A stretch of 64,000 bases of DNA from Luteipulveratus flavus (GCF_029439465.1 NZ_JAROAV010000028.1:534419-598418), one strand, 5' to 3'; positions 49,112 to 59,121 are shown, numbered from the stretch's first letter. A program made the numbers and translations. Notes: generated by a model not told the origin, from the sequence alone.

Positions 49112-50582
49112 CTCCCGCCGCCTGGTGGACAAGCTGTGGTCCTACTGCGACGTGCTGCGCGACGACGGCGTCGGTGTCATCGAGTACACCGAGCAGCTGA
49201 CTTACCTGCTGTTCATCAAGATGGCGCACGAGCGAGCGAACCGCAGGCTCGCGCCCGAGCAGATCCTCCCGGAGAAGTACTCCTGGCAGCGGTTGCTCGA
49301 CGCCAAGGGCATGGACCTCGAAGTCGCCTACACCACCATGCTGGTCGGATTGGCAGCCGAGCCGGGCGTCATCGGCACGATCTTCCGCAAGGCGCAGAAC
49401 CGAATTCAGGACCCGGCCAAGCTGCAGCGACTCGTGCACGACCTCATCGGCAAGGAGCACTGGTCGTCGACCGGTACCGACATCAAGGGAGACGCGTACG
49501 AGCAGCTGCTCGCCCGGGGCGCGTCCGACAAGGGTTCCGGCGCCGGCCAGTACTTCACCCCGCGTGCGCTGATCCACGCGATCGTCGACGTCGTCCGACC
49601 GACGGCCGCAGATCGCGTGGTCGACCCGGCCTGTGGCACCGGAGGCTTCCTCCTGGTCGCCCACGAGAACGCCTCGGCCGGTGCAGAGAGCATGACCCCG
49701 AAGCAGCGCGACCACCTGCGCGACACGTTCGCGTACGGGTTCGAGCTGGTCGACAGCACCGCCCGCCTGGCCTCGATGAACCTGCTCCTGCACGGGATGG
49801 GCGCCTCCAACGGGGACGCGCTCATCGACGTCCGCGACGCCCTGGTCGCCGACCCGGGTCAGCGCTGGTCGGTCGTGCTGTCGAACCCGCCGTTCGGCCG
49901 GAAGTCCTCGCTGACGATGGTGGGCGCGGACGGACGGGAGGTCCGCGAAGACCGCGAGATCGAGCGCCAGGACTTCGCTGCCACGACGAGCAACAAGCAG
50001 CTCAACTTCGTGCAGCACATCATGACGATCCTAGACACAAACGGCCGCGCCGCCGTGGTCCTGCCCGACAACGTCCTCTTCGAGGGCGGCGCCGGCGAGA
50101 CGATCCGACGCAAGCTCCTCACTGACTTCGACCTGCACACCGTGCTGCGGCTGCCGACCGGCATCTTCTACGCCCAAGGCGTGAAGGCCAACGTCCTCTT
50201 CTTCGACAAGAAGGTGGCCCGTCCGGGAGAGCCCTGGACCGACAGGCTGTGGGTCTACGACCTGCGCACCAACAAGCACTTCACCCTCAAGCAGAACCCG
50301 CTGCGTCGAGCCGACCTGGACGACTTCGTCACGGCGTACGCACCCGGCAACCGGGAAGCGCGGGCCGAGTCGGAGCGCTGGAAGTCCTTCACGTACGAGG
50401 AGATCGTGGCTCGCGACAAGGCGAATCTCGACATCACCTGGCTCAAGGACGACTCTCTCGAAGACCTGGACAACCTGCCCTCGCCCGACGTGATCGCTCG
50501 CGAGATCGTGGACGACCTCACCGCGGCTCTGGCCGAGTTCGAGGCAGTGGCAACCGGGCTCGAGGCGCAGCTGCGCGAGTGA
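49104..50582 (+). CDS. hsdM: Type I restriction enzyme M (methyltransferase) subunit
   Basis: The 492-residue N6-adenine methyltransferase has an N-terminal helical HsdM_N region (LVDKLWSYCDVLRDDGVGVI, YLLFIKMAHER), AdoMet motif I VVDPACGTGGFLL near residue 173 and catalytic motif IV VLSNPPFG near 261, then PTGIFYAQGVKANVLFF. It methylates the HsdS target to protect host DNA and is required for cleavage. ATG 49104 lies inside the end of the PIN gene, with AAGGA upstream. It is separated from hsdR and hsdS by four other defence genes, yet all lie in one direction, so the island may be co-transcribed in part. Confidence 0.94.
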   Translation: MTDSRRLVDKLWSYCDVLRDDGVGVIEYTEQLTYLLFIKMAHERANRRLAPEQILPEKYSWQRLLDAKGMDLEVAYTTMLVGLAAEPGVIGTIFRKAQNRIQDPAKLQRLVHDLIGKEHWSSTGTDIKGDAYEQLLARGASDKGSGAGQYFTPRALIHAIVDVVRPTAADRVVDPACGTGGFLLVAHENASAGAESMTPKQRDHLRDTFAYGFELVDSTARLASMNLLLHGMGASNGDALIDVRDALVADPGQRWSVVLSNPPFGRKSSLTMVGADGREVREDREIERQDFAATTSNKQLNFVQHIMTILDTNGRAAVVLPDNVLFEGGAGETIRRKLLTDFDLHTVLRLPTGIFYAQGVKANVLFFDKKVARPGEPWTDRLWVYDLRTNKHFTLKQNPLRRADLDDFVTAYAPGNREARAESERWKSFTYEEIVARDKANLDITWLKDDSLEDLDNLPSPDVIAREIVDDLTAALAEFEAVATGLEAQLRE

Positions 50583-50595
50583 CCAGTCCCGCACG

Positions 50596-50632
50596 ACGGA
50601 TCCCCGAGGCCCCTGAGCCTCGGGGGATCCGT
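50596..50632. terminator. Hairpin terminator T2, right border of the restriction island
   Basis: ACGGATCCCCGAGGC (50596-50610) pairs with GCCTCGGGGGATCCGT (50617-50632) with one bulged G and the loop CCCTGA. It lies 14 nt after the hsdM stop and 12 nt beyond the end of the convergent GH2 gene, so it can serve both. The 40-nt unit 50596-50635 matches T1 at 32 positions. Confidence 0.75.
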
Positions 50633-50643
50633 CGTTCTCGCGG

Positions 50644-53190
50644 TTACCGCTGCTGAGCCAGCTGGGCTACCTCCGCATCGGTCAGCGCCCGGTCGAACAG
50701 CCGCACGTCGTCGGTCGCGCCGCGCAGGTAGTCGACCTTCTGGCCGCCGTACTGGCCGCGGCCGATCACGGTGTGACCGCTCGAGGCCGGCGCGGTGCAG
50801 GCCTGCTGGGTGGCGACCTTCTGACCGTCGACGTACAGCGACAGCGTCCCCGCCGTCGCGTCACGCACACCGGTCAGGTGGTACCAGCGGCCGACCTCCG
50901 GCTTGGTCGGCGACAGTGCGCGCAGGCCGACGAAGCTCATCGCCCAGCGCTGGTCGGCGCCGCTGTACTGGAGGAAGAACGCGCTCGCCTCGCCGGTGTC
51001 CTGGCTGACGACCGTCTGGAACGCACCGTCGGCGACGTCCAGCTTGGCCCACGCCGAGACGCTGTAGCTACCGTTGGTCTTCACCAGCGACGCCCCGGTG
51101 TCACCCTCGCCGTTGCCGGCGAAGTGGACCGCCGTGCCGCGCACGCCCGGCACCCAGGTCGCGTTGGTCAGCGCCATGTTCGCGCTGCCGACACTGTCCT
51201 TGGCCGTGGTGCCACCGTTCTCGTCGAAGGTGTACGCGTGCACCCCGGCGATCCCCGGCGTACCGGGTCCGGTCGAGGGCGGCGGTGCGCCCGAGCCGTC
51301 GGCGTTCTGCACGATGGCGTCGTTGACGGCCTTCACCTGGGCGAAGTCCATCTTCTTCACCTGCCGGTCGTAGGTGTAGAAGCCGTTGACCTCGTGCTCG
51401 ACGTCGGTGGTCTGGGTGTAGACCGCGCCGCTGATGCCGCACCGCTTCGCCGAGTCCAGCACCGCGCGCTGGTTGTCGACGTAGAAGCGGGTGAGCTCGG
51501 CGGAGTCGTCGGCCATCTGGTATGCGCCGCCGTCGCCGAACCACATGTGGCCCGGCACCTCCAGGCCGAACCCGCCGTGCTCGCCGTCGATCGACACCCG
51601 GTCACCGCTCGGCACGGGCTGCGCCGGGCCGGTGTACTGGTGCCAGTCGATGACGTCGCCGCGGCCGGAGTCACCGTGGGAGTTGCAGCAGTTCACGCCG
51701 CTGTGGGCGTTGACCAGGCGGGAGGGGTCCCACGCCTTGACCTCGTCGGCGATGCGGCCGGTGTCGGTCTTGCTCCACTCGCCCCAGCCCTCGTTGAACG
51801 GGATCCACCCGATGACCGAGGTCCAGCTCTTGTGCTGGTTGACCATCTCGTGGAGCTCGGACTCGAACTGGTTGCGCGCCGGCTCCGGCGGCTCGCCACC
51901 GGTCTTCATCGCCGGCATGTCCTGCCAGACCATCATTCCGAGCTTGTCCGCGTGGTAGTACCAGCGGTCCGGCTCGACCTTGATGTGCTTGCGTATCGTG
52001 TTGAACCCCAACGCCTTCGTCTGGGCGACGTCGAAGCGCAGTGCCTCGTCGGTGGGCGCCGTGTAGATGCCGTCCGGCCAGTAGCCCTGGTCCAGCGTCG
52101 ACATCAGGAAGGTGATCTTGTGGTTGAGCGTGATGTGCAGCTTGCCGTCCTTGCCGGTGGCGTTGCCGATCTCCCGCATGCCCGCGTACGAACCCACCCG
52201 GTCCGCGTGCTTGCCGTCGGCCAGCAGCGTCACCTCCAGGTCGTACAGGAACGGGCTGTCCGGCGACCACAGCTTGGCGTTGGGTACGGGGACGGTGACC
52301 TTCTGGTTCGCCGGCCCGGTGGTGCGGGAGACGACCTTCTTGCCGTCGCGGACGACGACCGACACCGTCTGCGCGCTGCTGCCGCTCGTACGGGCGGTGA
52401 GTGCCAGCGTGTTCGTGTCGATGTCGGGCGTCATGTCGAGGCCGACGACGTGGTCGGTCGCGACCGGCTCCATCCACACGCTCTGCCAGATGCCCGAGGC
52501 GCCGGTGTAGAAGATGCCGCGGTCCGGGACCAGGCGCTGCTTGCCGACCGGCTGCCAGGTCGCGTCGGCCCGGTCCTCCACGCCGACGATGACCTCCTGC
52601 GGGCCCTTGCCCGTGAGAGCGTCGGTGACGTCGACCGAGAACGCGCCGTAACCACCGGTGTGCTGGCCCACCTGCTTGCCGTTGACCCAGACGGTCGCCT
52701 TGTAGTCGACGGCGCCGAAGTTCATCATCAGCCGCTGGCCCTTGCCGACCTTCCACGACTGCGGGACGTCGATGGTGCGGCGGTACCACATGTAGTCCTC
52801 GTGCCGCTTGATGCCCGAGAGCGCCGACTCCGTCGGGTACGGGACCAGGATCTGCTCGGCGAGGTTGCGGCCGACCGGCGGCGCCTCGTTCGCGGACGCG
52901 CCGGCGAACTGCCACAGCCCGTTCAGGCTCTGCCAGGACGTGCGGGTCAGCTGCGGGCGGGGGTACTCCGGCAGCGCGTTGGTCGGTGACACCTGGTTGG
53001 TCCAGGGGGTCGGGAGGGTGACCGGCGCGGGGTGCCAGGGCTCGCCCGGCTTCGCCGCACCGAGCGGCCCGGTCGAGGCTCCGGCGATGGCCGGTGGAGC
53101 GATGAGAAGGGCAACGATCGCCAGCACGATGCCGGCCAGTCGTCGCCATGGGGGTGAGGCCGGGACCCGGCCCTGCGGCACGTCATTCAC
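50644..53190 (-). CDS. Secreted glycoside hydrolase family 2 with C-terminal LamG domain
   Basis: This 848-residue exported enzyme starts at GTG 53190 with GGAG 6 nt upstream. A signal peptide (PWRRLAGIVLAIVALLIAPP, then AIAGAS) precedes a sugar-binding jelly roll (YMWYRRTIDVPQSW), an immunoglobulin-like domain and a TIM barrel. The catalytic acid is probably in WIPFNEGWGEW and the nucleophile in SIDGEHGGFG. Residues about 660 to 848 form a LamG-type jelly roll (YTFDENGGTTAKDSVGSANM to VRLFDRALTDAEVAQLAQQR) that would bind glycans. GH2 enzymes are beta-galactosidases, glucuronidases or mannosidases; the specificity is not evident. A pair of operator-like repeats lies upstream. Confidence 0.9.
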   Translation of the reverse strand: MNDVPQGRVPASPPWRRLAGIVLAIVALLIAPPAIAGASTGPLGAAKPGEPWHPAPVTLPTPWTNQVSPTNALPEYPRPQLTRTSWQSLNGLWQFAGASANEAPPVGRNLAEQILVPYPTESALSGIKRHEDYMWYRRTIDVPQSWKVGKGQRLMMNFGAVDYKATVWVNGKQVGQHTGGYGAFSVDVTDALTGKGPQEVIVGVEDRADATWQPVGKQRLVPDRGIFYTGASGIWQSVWMEPVATDHVVGLDMTPDIDTNTLALTARTSGSSAQTVSVVVRDGKKVVSRTTGPANQKVTVPVPNAKLWSPDSPFLYDLEVTLLADGKHADRVGSYAGMREIGNATGKDGKLHITLNHKITFLMSTLDQGYWPDGIYTAPTDEALRFDVAQTKALGFNTIRKHIKVEPDRWYYHADKLGMMVWQDMPAMKTGGEPPEPARNQFESELHEMVNQHKSWTSVIGWIPFNEGWGEWSKTDTGRIADEVKAWDPSRLVNAHSGVNCCNSHGDSGRGDVIDWHQYTGPAQPVPSGDRVSIDGEHGGFGLEVPGHMWFGDGGAYQMADDSAELTRFYVDNQRAVLDSAKRCGISGAVYTQTTDVEHEVNGFYTYDRQVKKMDFAQVKAVNDAIVQNADGSGAPPPSTGPGTPGIAGVHAYTFDENGGTTAKDSVGSANMALTNATWVPGVRGTAVHFAGNGEGDTGASLVKTNGSYSVSAWAKLDVADGAFQTVVSQDTGEASAFFLQYSGADQRWAMSFVGLRALSPTKPEVGRWYHLTGVRDATAGTLSLYVDGQKVATQQACTAPASSGHTVIGRGQYGGQKVDYLRGATDDVRLFDRALTDAEVAQLAQQR

Positions 53191-53257
53191 GAGCGGCTCC
53201 TTCGTCGTCGGTGACGGCGACCCGCCGTGACGAGCAAGGGCCGCCGAGCACTCGTCG

Positions 53258-53290
53258 TTACAACGATGCAACGGAGACTTTACAACGATG
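53258..53290. promoter_or_regulatory. Two 11-bp direct repeats, possible operator of the GH2 gene
   Basis: TTACAACGATG occurs at 53258-53268 and 53280-53290, a spacing of 22 nt or two helical turns, 68 to 100 nt before the GH2 start. On the coding strand the words read CATCGTTGTAA. Regulators of sugar-hydrolase genes often bind paired sites on one face of DNA. The rest of the 535-nt gap from 53191 to 53725 holds the two repeat elements listed next and no gene I can support. Confidence 0.4.
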
Positions 53291-53478
53291 TATGTGATCT
53301 GTGGCACGGATGCCCCGACCAATTTCGCCATCCGACCGCTCCATCCCCCGCCGCCCGGCCTCCTCGACGCCCGCCCCTTGCCGCGCCGCCCATTGCCGCA
53401 CCGCCCATCGCCGCGCCGCCACCCGGCCTCCCTCGCGCTGCCCGTCGACGCACCCAAGCCGACACCGCACGCACCCTC

Positions 53479-53534
53479 CGGCAGAAGTTGGCGAAGGGCA
53501 CAGGTATGCGTGTGCTCTTCGCCAACTTCTGCCG
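53479..53534. repeat. Hairpin element E1 (18-bp arms, constant core)
   Basis: CGGCAGAAGTTGGCGAAG (53479-53496) is perfectly complementary to 53517-53534. The 20-nt interior, read in reverse complement, is AGCACACGCATACCTGTGCC and itself closes through GCACA/TGTGC. The identical interior occurs in element E3 near 56865, and a near-identical one in E2 near 56803, with different arms. Confidence 0.8.
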
Positions 53535-53537
53535 CAC

Positions 53538-53690
53538 GGCCACCGGGCGCGATGTCGCGGCAACGGGCCCCCGCCCGGGACTCAACCGGGGCCACCGGGC
53601 GCGATGTCGCGGCAATGGGCCCCGCCCGGGCCCCAACCGGGGCCACCTGGCGCGATGTCGCGGAAACTGGCCCCCACAGCTGGGGCGGTC
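53538..53690. repeat. Three tandem 51-52-bp repeats with a CGCGATGTCGCGG core
   Basis: Copies begin GGCCACC at 53538, 53590 and 53641. Each contains CGCGATGTCGCGG (53548, 53600, 53651), a near-palindrome CGCGA-TG-TCGCG. The same unit in reverse complement occurs twice at 25185-25288 with the same period, so this is a dispersed intergenic family. GC-rich words GCCCGGG fill the rest of each unit. Confidence 0.78.
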
Positions 53691-53725
53691 CGCTGCTCGA
53701 GACCGCGCACGGGAGGATCGGCCCC

Positions 53726-54136
53726 ATGAGCTGGTGGCCGGACGTCCTGATCGGGGCTCTCGTGGCACTCGCCGCCGCGTGGCTGCTGCTGGTCCTCGCG
53801 CTCGTCGTGGTGCGCCCGAGGGGTGGGCTGCTGCGCGAGGCGCTGCGGCTGCTGCCGGACCTGCTGCGGCTGCTCGGCCGCCTGGCGAAGGACCGTTCGC
53901 TCCCCCGCGGCGTCCGGATCCGGCTCGCCCTGCTGCTGGCCTACCTGGCGATGCCCATCGACCTGGTTCCCGACGTCATCCCGGTGCTGGGGTACGCCGA
54001 CGACGCGATCCTGGTGGTCGCGGTCCTGCGGTCGGTCGCCCGGCGCGCCGGCGTCGCGCCGCTGCGGGCGCACTGGCCAGGGACCGACGACGGCTTCGCG
54101 GCGCTGTGCCGCCTCGTCGGGCTACGCGGCCTCTGA
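53726..54136 (+). CDS. DUF1232 (YkvA-like) small membrane protein
   Basis: The 136-residue protein has an N-terminal membrane helix (LIGALVALAAAWLLLVLALV) and the DUF1232 signature DRSLPRGVRIRLALLLAYLA followed by MPIDLVPDVIPVLGYADDAI, a second hydrophobic hairpin. GGGAGG lies 9 nt before ATG 53726. The family is widespread, and its function is not known. It converges on the DUF4282 gene 10 nt away. No operon partners. Confidence 0.87.
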   Translation: MSWWPDVLIGALVALAAAWLLLVLALVVVRPRGGLLREALRLLPDLLRLLGRLAKDRSLPRGVRIRLALLLAYLAMPIDLVPDVIPVLGYADDAILVVAVLRSVARRAGVAPLRAHWPGTDDGFAALCRLVGLRGL

Positions 54137-54146
54137 CGGGTGTGGG

Positions 54147-54899
54147 TCAGAGCTTCTGGTGGATGTCCTGGCTCATCCGGACCACGGCCAGGTAGAACTC
54201 CAGCGTCATCCGGATGAAGGCGAGGTACAGGATCACGCCGATCGGACCGAGGATCAGCACGGCGATCCCGGCGGCGGCACTGACATTGAACGCAATGATC
54301 AGGTAGACCAGCCAGGCCAGGACGAGCGCGACGGTCGCGATGATGTAGACGAACTTCACGATCATCGGCGTGATGAAGCTCGAGAACGAGAAGTCGAACA
54401 GCGCCTTGAAGAAGCCCGCGCCCTGCGCCTGCGCGGACCCGACGGGAGCCCCGCCGCGCGGCCCGACACCTTGCCCGTACGCGCCCTGCGGCGGCTGCTG
54501 CTGGCCGTACCCCCCGTACTGGCCCGGCTGCGAACCCTGCTGGCCCGCATAGCCACCCGCGCCGCCGTACTGCTGGCCCTGGCCCTGACCCTGCTGCCCG
54601 TACCCGCTCTGCTGCTGGCCGTACGACGACCCGCCGCCCTGGCCGTAGGAGTCGCCGCCCTGCCCGTACGACGTCGCGTCCGACTGCCCGTACGAGCCAC
54701 TCGCCGGGTCGTAGGAGGAGGCGCCGGACCGGCCGTACGACTGGTCGCCCTGGCCGTCGGAGCCGTACTGGCCCGACCCGGACGAACCCTGACCGGGCTG
54801 ACCCGACGCACCGGGCTGGCCGGACTGGTCCTCCCACTCCTGGCCGAGGCCGGGCTGCTGGGGGTCCTGCGCGGGTCCGGGCTGGTTGGAGTCGCTCAT
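54147..54899 (-). CDS. DUF4282 membrane protein with Gln/Gly/Tyr-rich disordered N-terminus
   Basis: The 250-residue protein has about 150 N-terminal residues of low complexity built from YGQ, GQGG and SYGQ units, then a DUF4282 domain with two membrane helices (VKFVYIIATVALVLAWLVYL and AAAGIAVLILGPIGVILYLA) and the closing RMTLEFYLAVVRMSQDIHQK. ATG 54899 is the first codon of the low-complexity part. The tyrosine-glutamine repeats resemble sequences that drive condensate formation in other proteins, which is only a compositional remark. Function unknown. Confidence 0.85.
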   Translation of the reverse strand: MSDSNQPGPAQDPQQPGLGQEWEDQSGQPGASGQPGQGSSGSGQYGSDGQGDQSYGRSGASSYDPASGSYGQSDATSYGQGGDSYGQGGGSSYGQQQSGYGQQGQGQGQQYGGAGGYAGQQGSQPGQYGGYGQQQPPQGAYGQGVGPRGGAPVGSAQAQGAGFFKALFDFSFSSFITPMIVKFVYIIATVALVLAWLVYLIIAFNVSAAAGIAVLILGPIGVILYLAFIRMTLEFYLAVVRMSQDIHQKL

Positions 54900-55102
54900 C
54901 GTCAGGTCCCCTCGCTGGGTGCGTCGGCCCGCTCCGAGCGCGCCGTTGCCGGTGGTTCCGACAGTAACAACGGAACCCTCCCGGGTGGGGTTGTCGACGG
55001 ACACGGCACGGCGTGGCCCGCATCGTGAGCACATCAGGACGGCGGCGGCGAGTTTCGGGCGGTTGAGCACGCAACGACCGGGCGGAATGAGACCGTCGTC
55101 AC

Positions 55103-56773
<1,671 letters not shown>

Positions 56774-56785
56774 CCCCAACGCCCC

Positions 56786-56903
56786 CGGCAAAAGGTGGCG
56801 GCCAGCACACGCATGTCTGTGCCCACCACCACCTTTCGCCGCAGGGTTGGCAAAGGTTGGTGGCCAGCACACGCATACCTGTGCCCACCACCACCTTTTG
56901 CCG
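56786..56903. repeat. Tandem hairpin elements E2 and E3 (constant core, variable arms)
   Basis: E2 (56786-56841) has arms CGGCAAAAGGTGG and CCACCTTTCGCCG around AGCACACGCATGTCTGTGCC. E3 (56849-56903) has arms starting GGCAAAGGTTGGTGG and ending CCACCTTTTGCC around AGCACACGCATACCTGTGCC. The cores are nearly or exactly those of E1. E2 begins 12 nt after the acyl-CoA ligase stop, so the pair may also end transcription. Confidence 0.8.
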
Positions 56904-56925
56904 AGACCGCTGGGACGATAGCCGG

Positions 56926-58182
56926 ATGGCTGCCGACTCCCTGCTGACCGAGGTCGAGGACGCCGCGCGGCCGGCCCTGGAGTGGCTGGCCGCCGGTGCG
57001 ACCGCGGTGCCGGGCGGCGTCGGGTGGACCCGTACGCCCGAGCGCGACGACGTCGACCCGACGCTCTACACCGGCGGCGCGGGCAACGTCCTGGCCCTGC
57101 TCGACGGCTTCCGGCACTTCGAGGCGCAGTCGTTCGGCGACACGGCGGCCCGCGGAGCCGCCGGCCTGTCCGCCGCGGTCGACGACTGTGACCACCAGGC
57201 GCTCTACTTCGGGCGGGCCGGCATCGCGTTCACCCTCGACGCCGCCGGCCGCCTGCTCGGTGAGGACTCCTGGCGTCGCCGGGCCCGGGAGGTGCTGCGC
57301 GACATCCACCACCGCTACGACGGCGAGCGCTGGTCGATGCAGATCGAGCTGCTGGGCGGCAATGCGGGAATCGCGTTGGCAGCTCTCGCGATCGGCGAGG
57401 TCGAGCTCGCCGAGGCGGCCGTCGCGCCGTACGTCCGGCTGGCCGAGCCGACCGAGCACGGCGTGACGTGGGAGGGGAAGACCGGACTCGTCGCCCGCTT
57501 CCACCACATCTCCCACGGCACGCTCGGCATCGTCAGCGCGCTCGCCGCCGTCGCCGACCGGACCAGGCGGGACGAGCTGCTCGACCTCGCGCTGGCGGGA
57601 GCGGCCGACGTGGTAGGTCGCAACGAGGCGGGCGCCGGCGGGTTCCTGGTGCCGCACTCGGACCCGCAGCACCGGCCCGAGCTGGTCGAGCGGTACAGCT
57701 ATGGCTGGTGCCACGGCCCGGCCGGCGACGCCCAGACGTTCCGCCTGCTGCACCAGGTGACCGGCGACGAGGAGTGGCTGCGCCTACAGGACCGCTGCTG
57801 GAGCACCGTTATCGGCTCGGGCGTGCCGGAGCGGGTGCGGCTGGGGTTCTGGGACAACAACGGACGCTGCTGCGGCACAGCAGGCGTCCTGGCCCTGGCC
57901 AACGACCGGATGGTCGAGCGCGGCGACGACGGTGTGTTCGCCGACGTGCTCGTCCGGGACCTGCTGGCCCGGGCGACGACCGATGCAGACGGCGTCCGGT
58001 GGCAGAACGTCGAGCACCGGGAAGACCCGAGCACGCTCCCGCCGGAGCACGGCTGGGCGATGGGCAATGCCGGCATCGTCCGAGAACTGTTGCGGTACAG
58101 CCGGATTCGAGTCGGGCGTGATCCCGACTACGCCGTCACCCTGCCGGATCAGCCCGTCGCGAGGACTCCCTCAGCGCGCTGA
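56926..58182 (+). CDS. LanC-like (lanthionine synthetase C-like) protein
   Basis: The 418-residue (alpha/alpha)6 barrel protein has repeated Gly motifs typical of the fold: LYTGGAGNVLALLD, YFGRAGIAFTLD, LLGGNAGIALA, ISHGTLGIVSAL, YGWCHGPAGDAQ and CCGTAGVLALAND. In LanC enzymes zinc is held by Cys of WCxG and by a Cys-His pair (CHG). Here WCHG is present but the second site is RCCG, with Cys in place of His. No lantibiotic precursor or dehydratase lies nearby, so it is probably a stand-alone LanC-like protein of unknown role. It ends tail-to-tail with the EamA gene, overlapping by 12 nt. Confidence 0.85.
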   Translation: MAADSLLTEVEDAARPALEWLAAGATAVPGGVGWTRTPERDDVDPTLYTGGAGNVLALLDGFRHFEAQSFGDTAARGAAGLSAAVDDCDHQALYFGRAGIAFTLDAAGRLLGEDSWRRRAREVLRDIHHRYDGERWSMQIELLGGNAGIALAALAIGEVELAEAAVAPYVRLAEPTEHGVTWEGKTGLVARFHHISHGTLGIVSALAAVADRTRRDELLDLALAGAADVVGRNEAGAGGFLVPHSDPQHRPELVERYSYGWCHGPAGDAQTFRLLHQVTGDEEWLRLQDRCWSTVIGSGVPERVRLGFWDNNGRCCGTAGVLALANDRMVERGDDGVFADVLVRDLLARATTDADGVRWQNVEHREDPSTLPPEHGWAMGNAGIVRELLRYSRIRVGRDPDYAVTLPDQPVARTPSAR

Positions 58183-59121
58183 GCGGCGGCGGCTGACCAC
58201 GACGCCCGCGATGCAGATCGCACCACCGAGCAGCGTGAGCGTGGTCGGCACCTCGTCCAGGAACAGCCACGACATCAGCACCGACACCACCGTCGCCAGG
58301 TAGCCGACCAGCGGCCCGATCCGGCCGGCCGACATGTGCGTGAGCGCGTAGGCGTACGTCGTGAACGCGACGGCGGTGGGGAACGCGCCGAGGTACGCCG
58401 CACCGAGCAGCGCCGACGGTGGCGCCGAGGCGAGCTCGCCAACCAGCTGACCCGCGAACGGCAGCGTCGCGACGACGCCGACGAGGGTCCCCAGCCAGGT
58501 AGCGTGCAGACCGTCGATCTCGCGCAGCGTGACCTTCTGCAGCAGGACCGAGGTCGCGTACAGCATCGCCGCGACGAGCCCGAGCACGAGTCCGACCGCG
58601 TCCGCGTGGCTGCCCTCGTCGCCGGTGCCGAGCGTCATGACGGCGACACCGACCAGCCCGATCAACGACCCGACGACCACCGGCCGCGGGAAGCCCTCAC
58701 CGAGGAAGAGGCCGGCACCCACCGCCATCAGGATCGGCGCGACGTTGACCAGCAGGGCCGCGGTGCCAGCGTCCACGTGTCGCTCGGCGATCGTGAGCAC
58801 GACGTTGTCTGCCGCGAACCACATCACGCCGTACGCGACGACCCGCCCGAGGGCGCGGCCGCGTGGCAGCAGCGGGCGGGTACGGCGGCGCAGCACGAGC
58901 GGTGTCAGCACGAGCGCCGCGACCAGGACCCGGAGCAGCGCCATCGGGCCGGCAGCGAGGTGCGCGCCGGCGCTGCGGATCACCACGAAGGACGACGCCC
59001 ACAGCACGATGGTCACGCCCGCAGCGAGAACCGCGGGCGTCGTCGAACGGGGCGTCGGCTCGGCGACGGGGGTGTCGGATGCCGCGTGGACCGCGTCGGT
59101 GCAGCTCGTCATGCCGACCAT
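58171..59121 (-). CDS. EamA/DMT superfamily transporter
   Basis: The 316-residue membrane protein has ten predicted helices in two EamA repeats, for example LAAGVTIVLWASSFVVIRSA near the N-terminus and LLGAAYLGAFPTAVAFTTYA in the second half. Such proteins export metabolites or amino acids; the substrate is not predictable. It is divergent from a LysR regulator across 73 nt, the usual arrangement of a regulator and its target. ATG 59112 is an alternative start. Likely regulated by that LysR protein. Confidence 0.88.
   Translation of the reverse strand: MVGMTSCTDAVHAASDTPVAEPTPRSTTPAVLAAGVTIVLWASSFVVIRSAGAHLAAGPMALLRVLVAALVLTPLVLRRRTRPLLPRGRALGRVVAYGVMWFAADNVVLTIAERHVDAGTAALLVNVAPILMAVGAGLFLGEGFPRPVVVGSLIGLVGVAVMTLGTGDEGSHADAVGLVLGLVAAMLYATSVLLQKVTLREIDGLHATWLGTLVGVVATLPFAGQLVGELASAPPSALLGAAYLGAFPTAVAFTTYAYALTHMSAGRIGPLVGYLATVVSVLMSWLFLDEVPTTLTLLGGAICIAGVVVSRRRSAR

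Noticed and set aside
41867..50582. Integrase or transposase explaining the restriction island
   Set aside because: No recombinase, insertion sequence or tRNA target site is visible within or beside the island; only the paired terminators suggest a border.
53538..53690. Possible CRISPR array in the three tandem repeats
   Set aside because: The units are contiguous 51-52-nt repeats without unique spacers, and no cas genes are present.
53280..53768. 162-codon minus-strand frame upstream of the GH2 gene
   Set aside because: Its repetitive Arg/Pro product is simply translation through hairpin E1 and the 52-bp repeats, and it has no plausible start signal.
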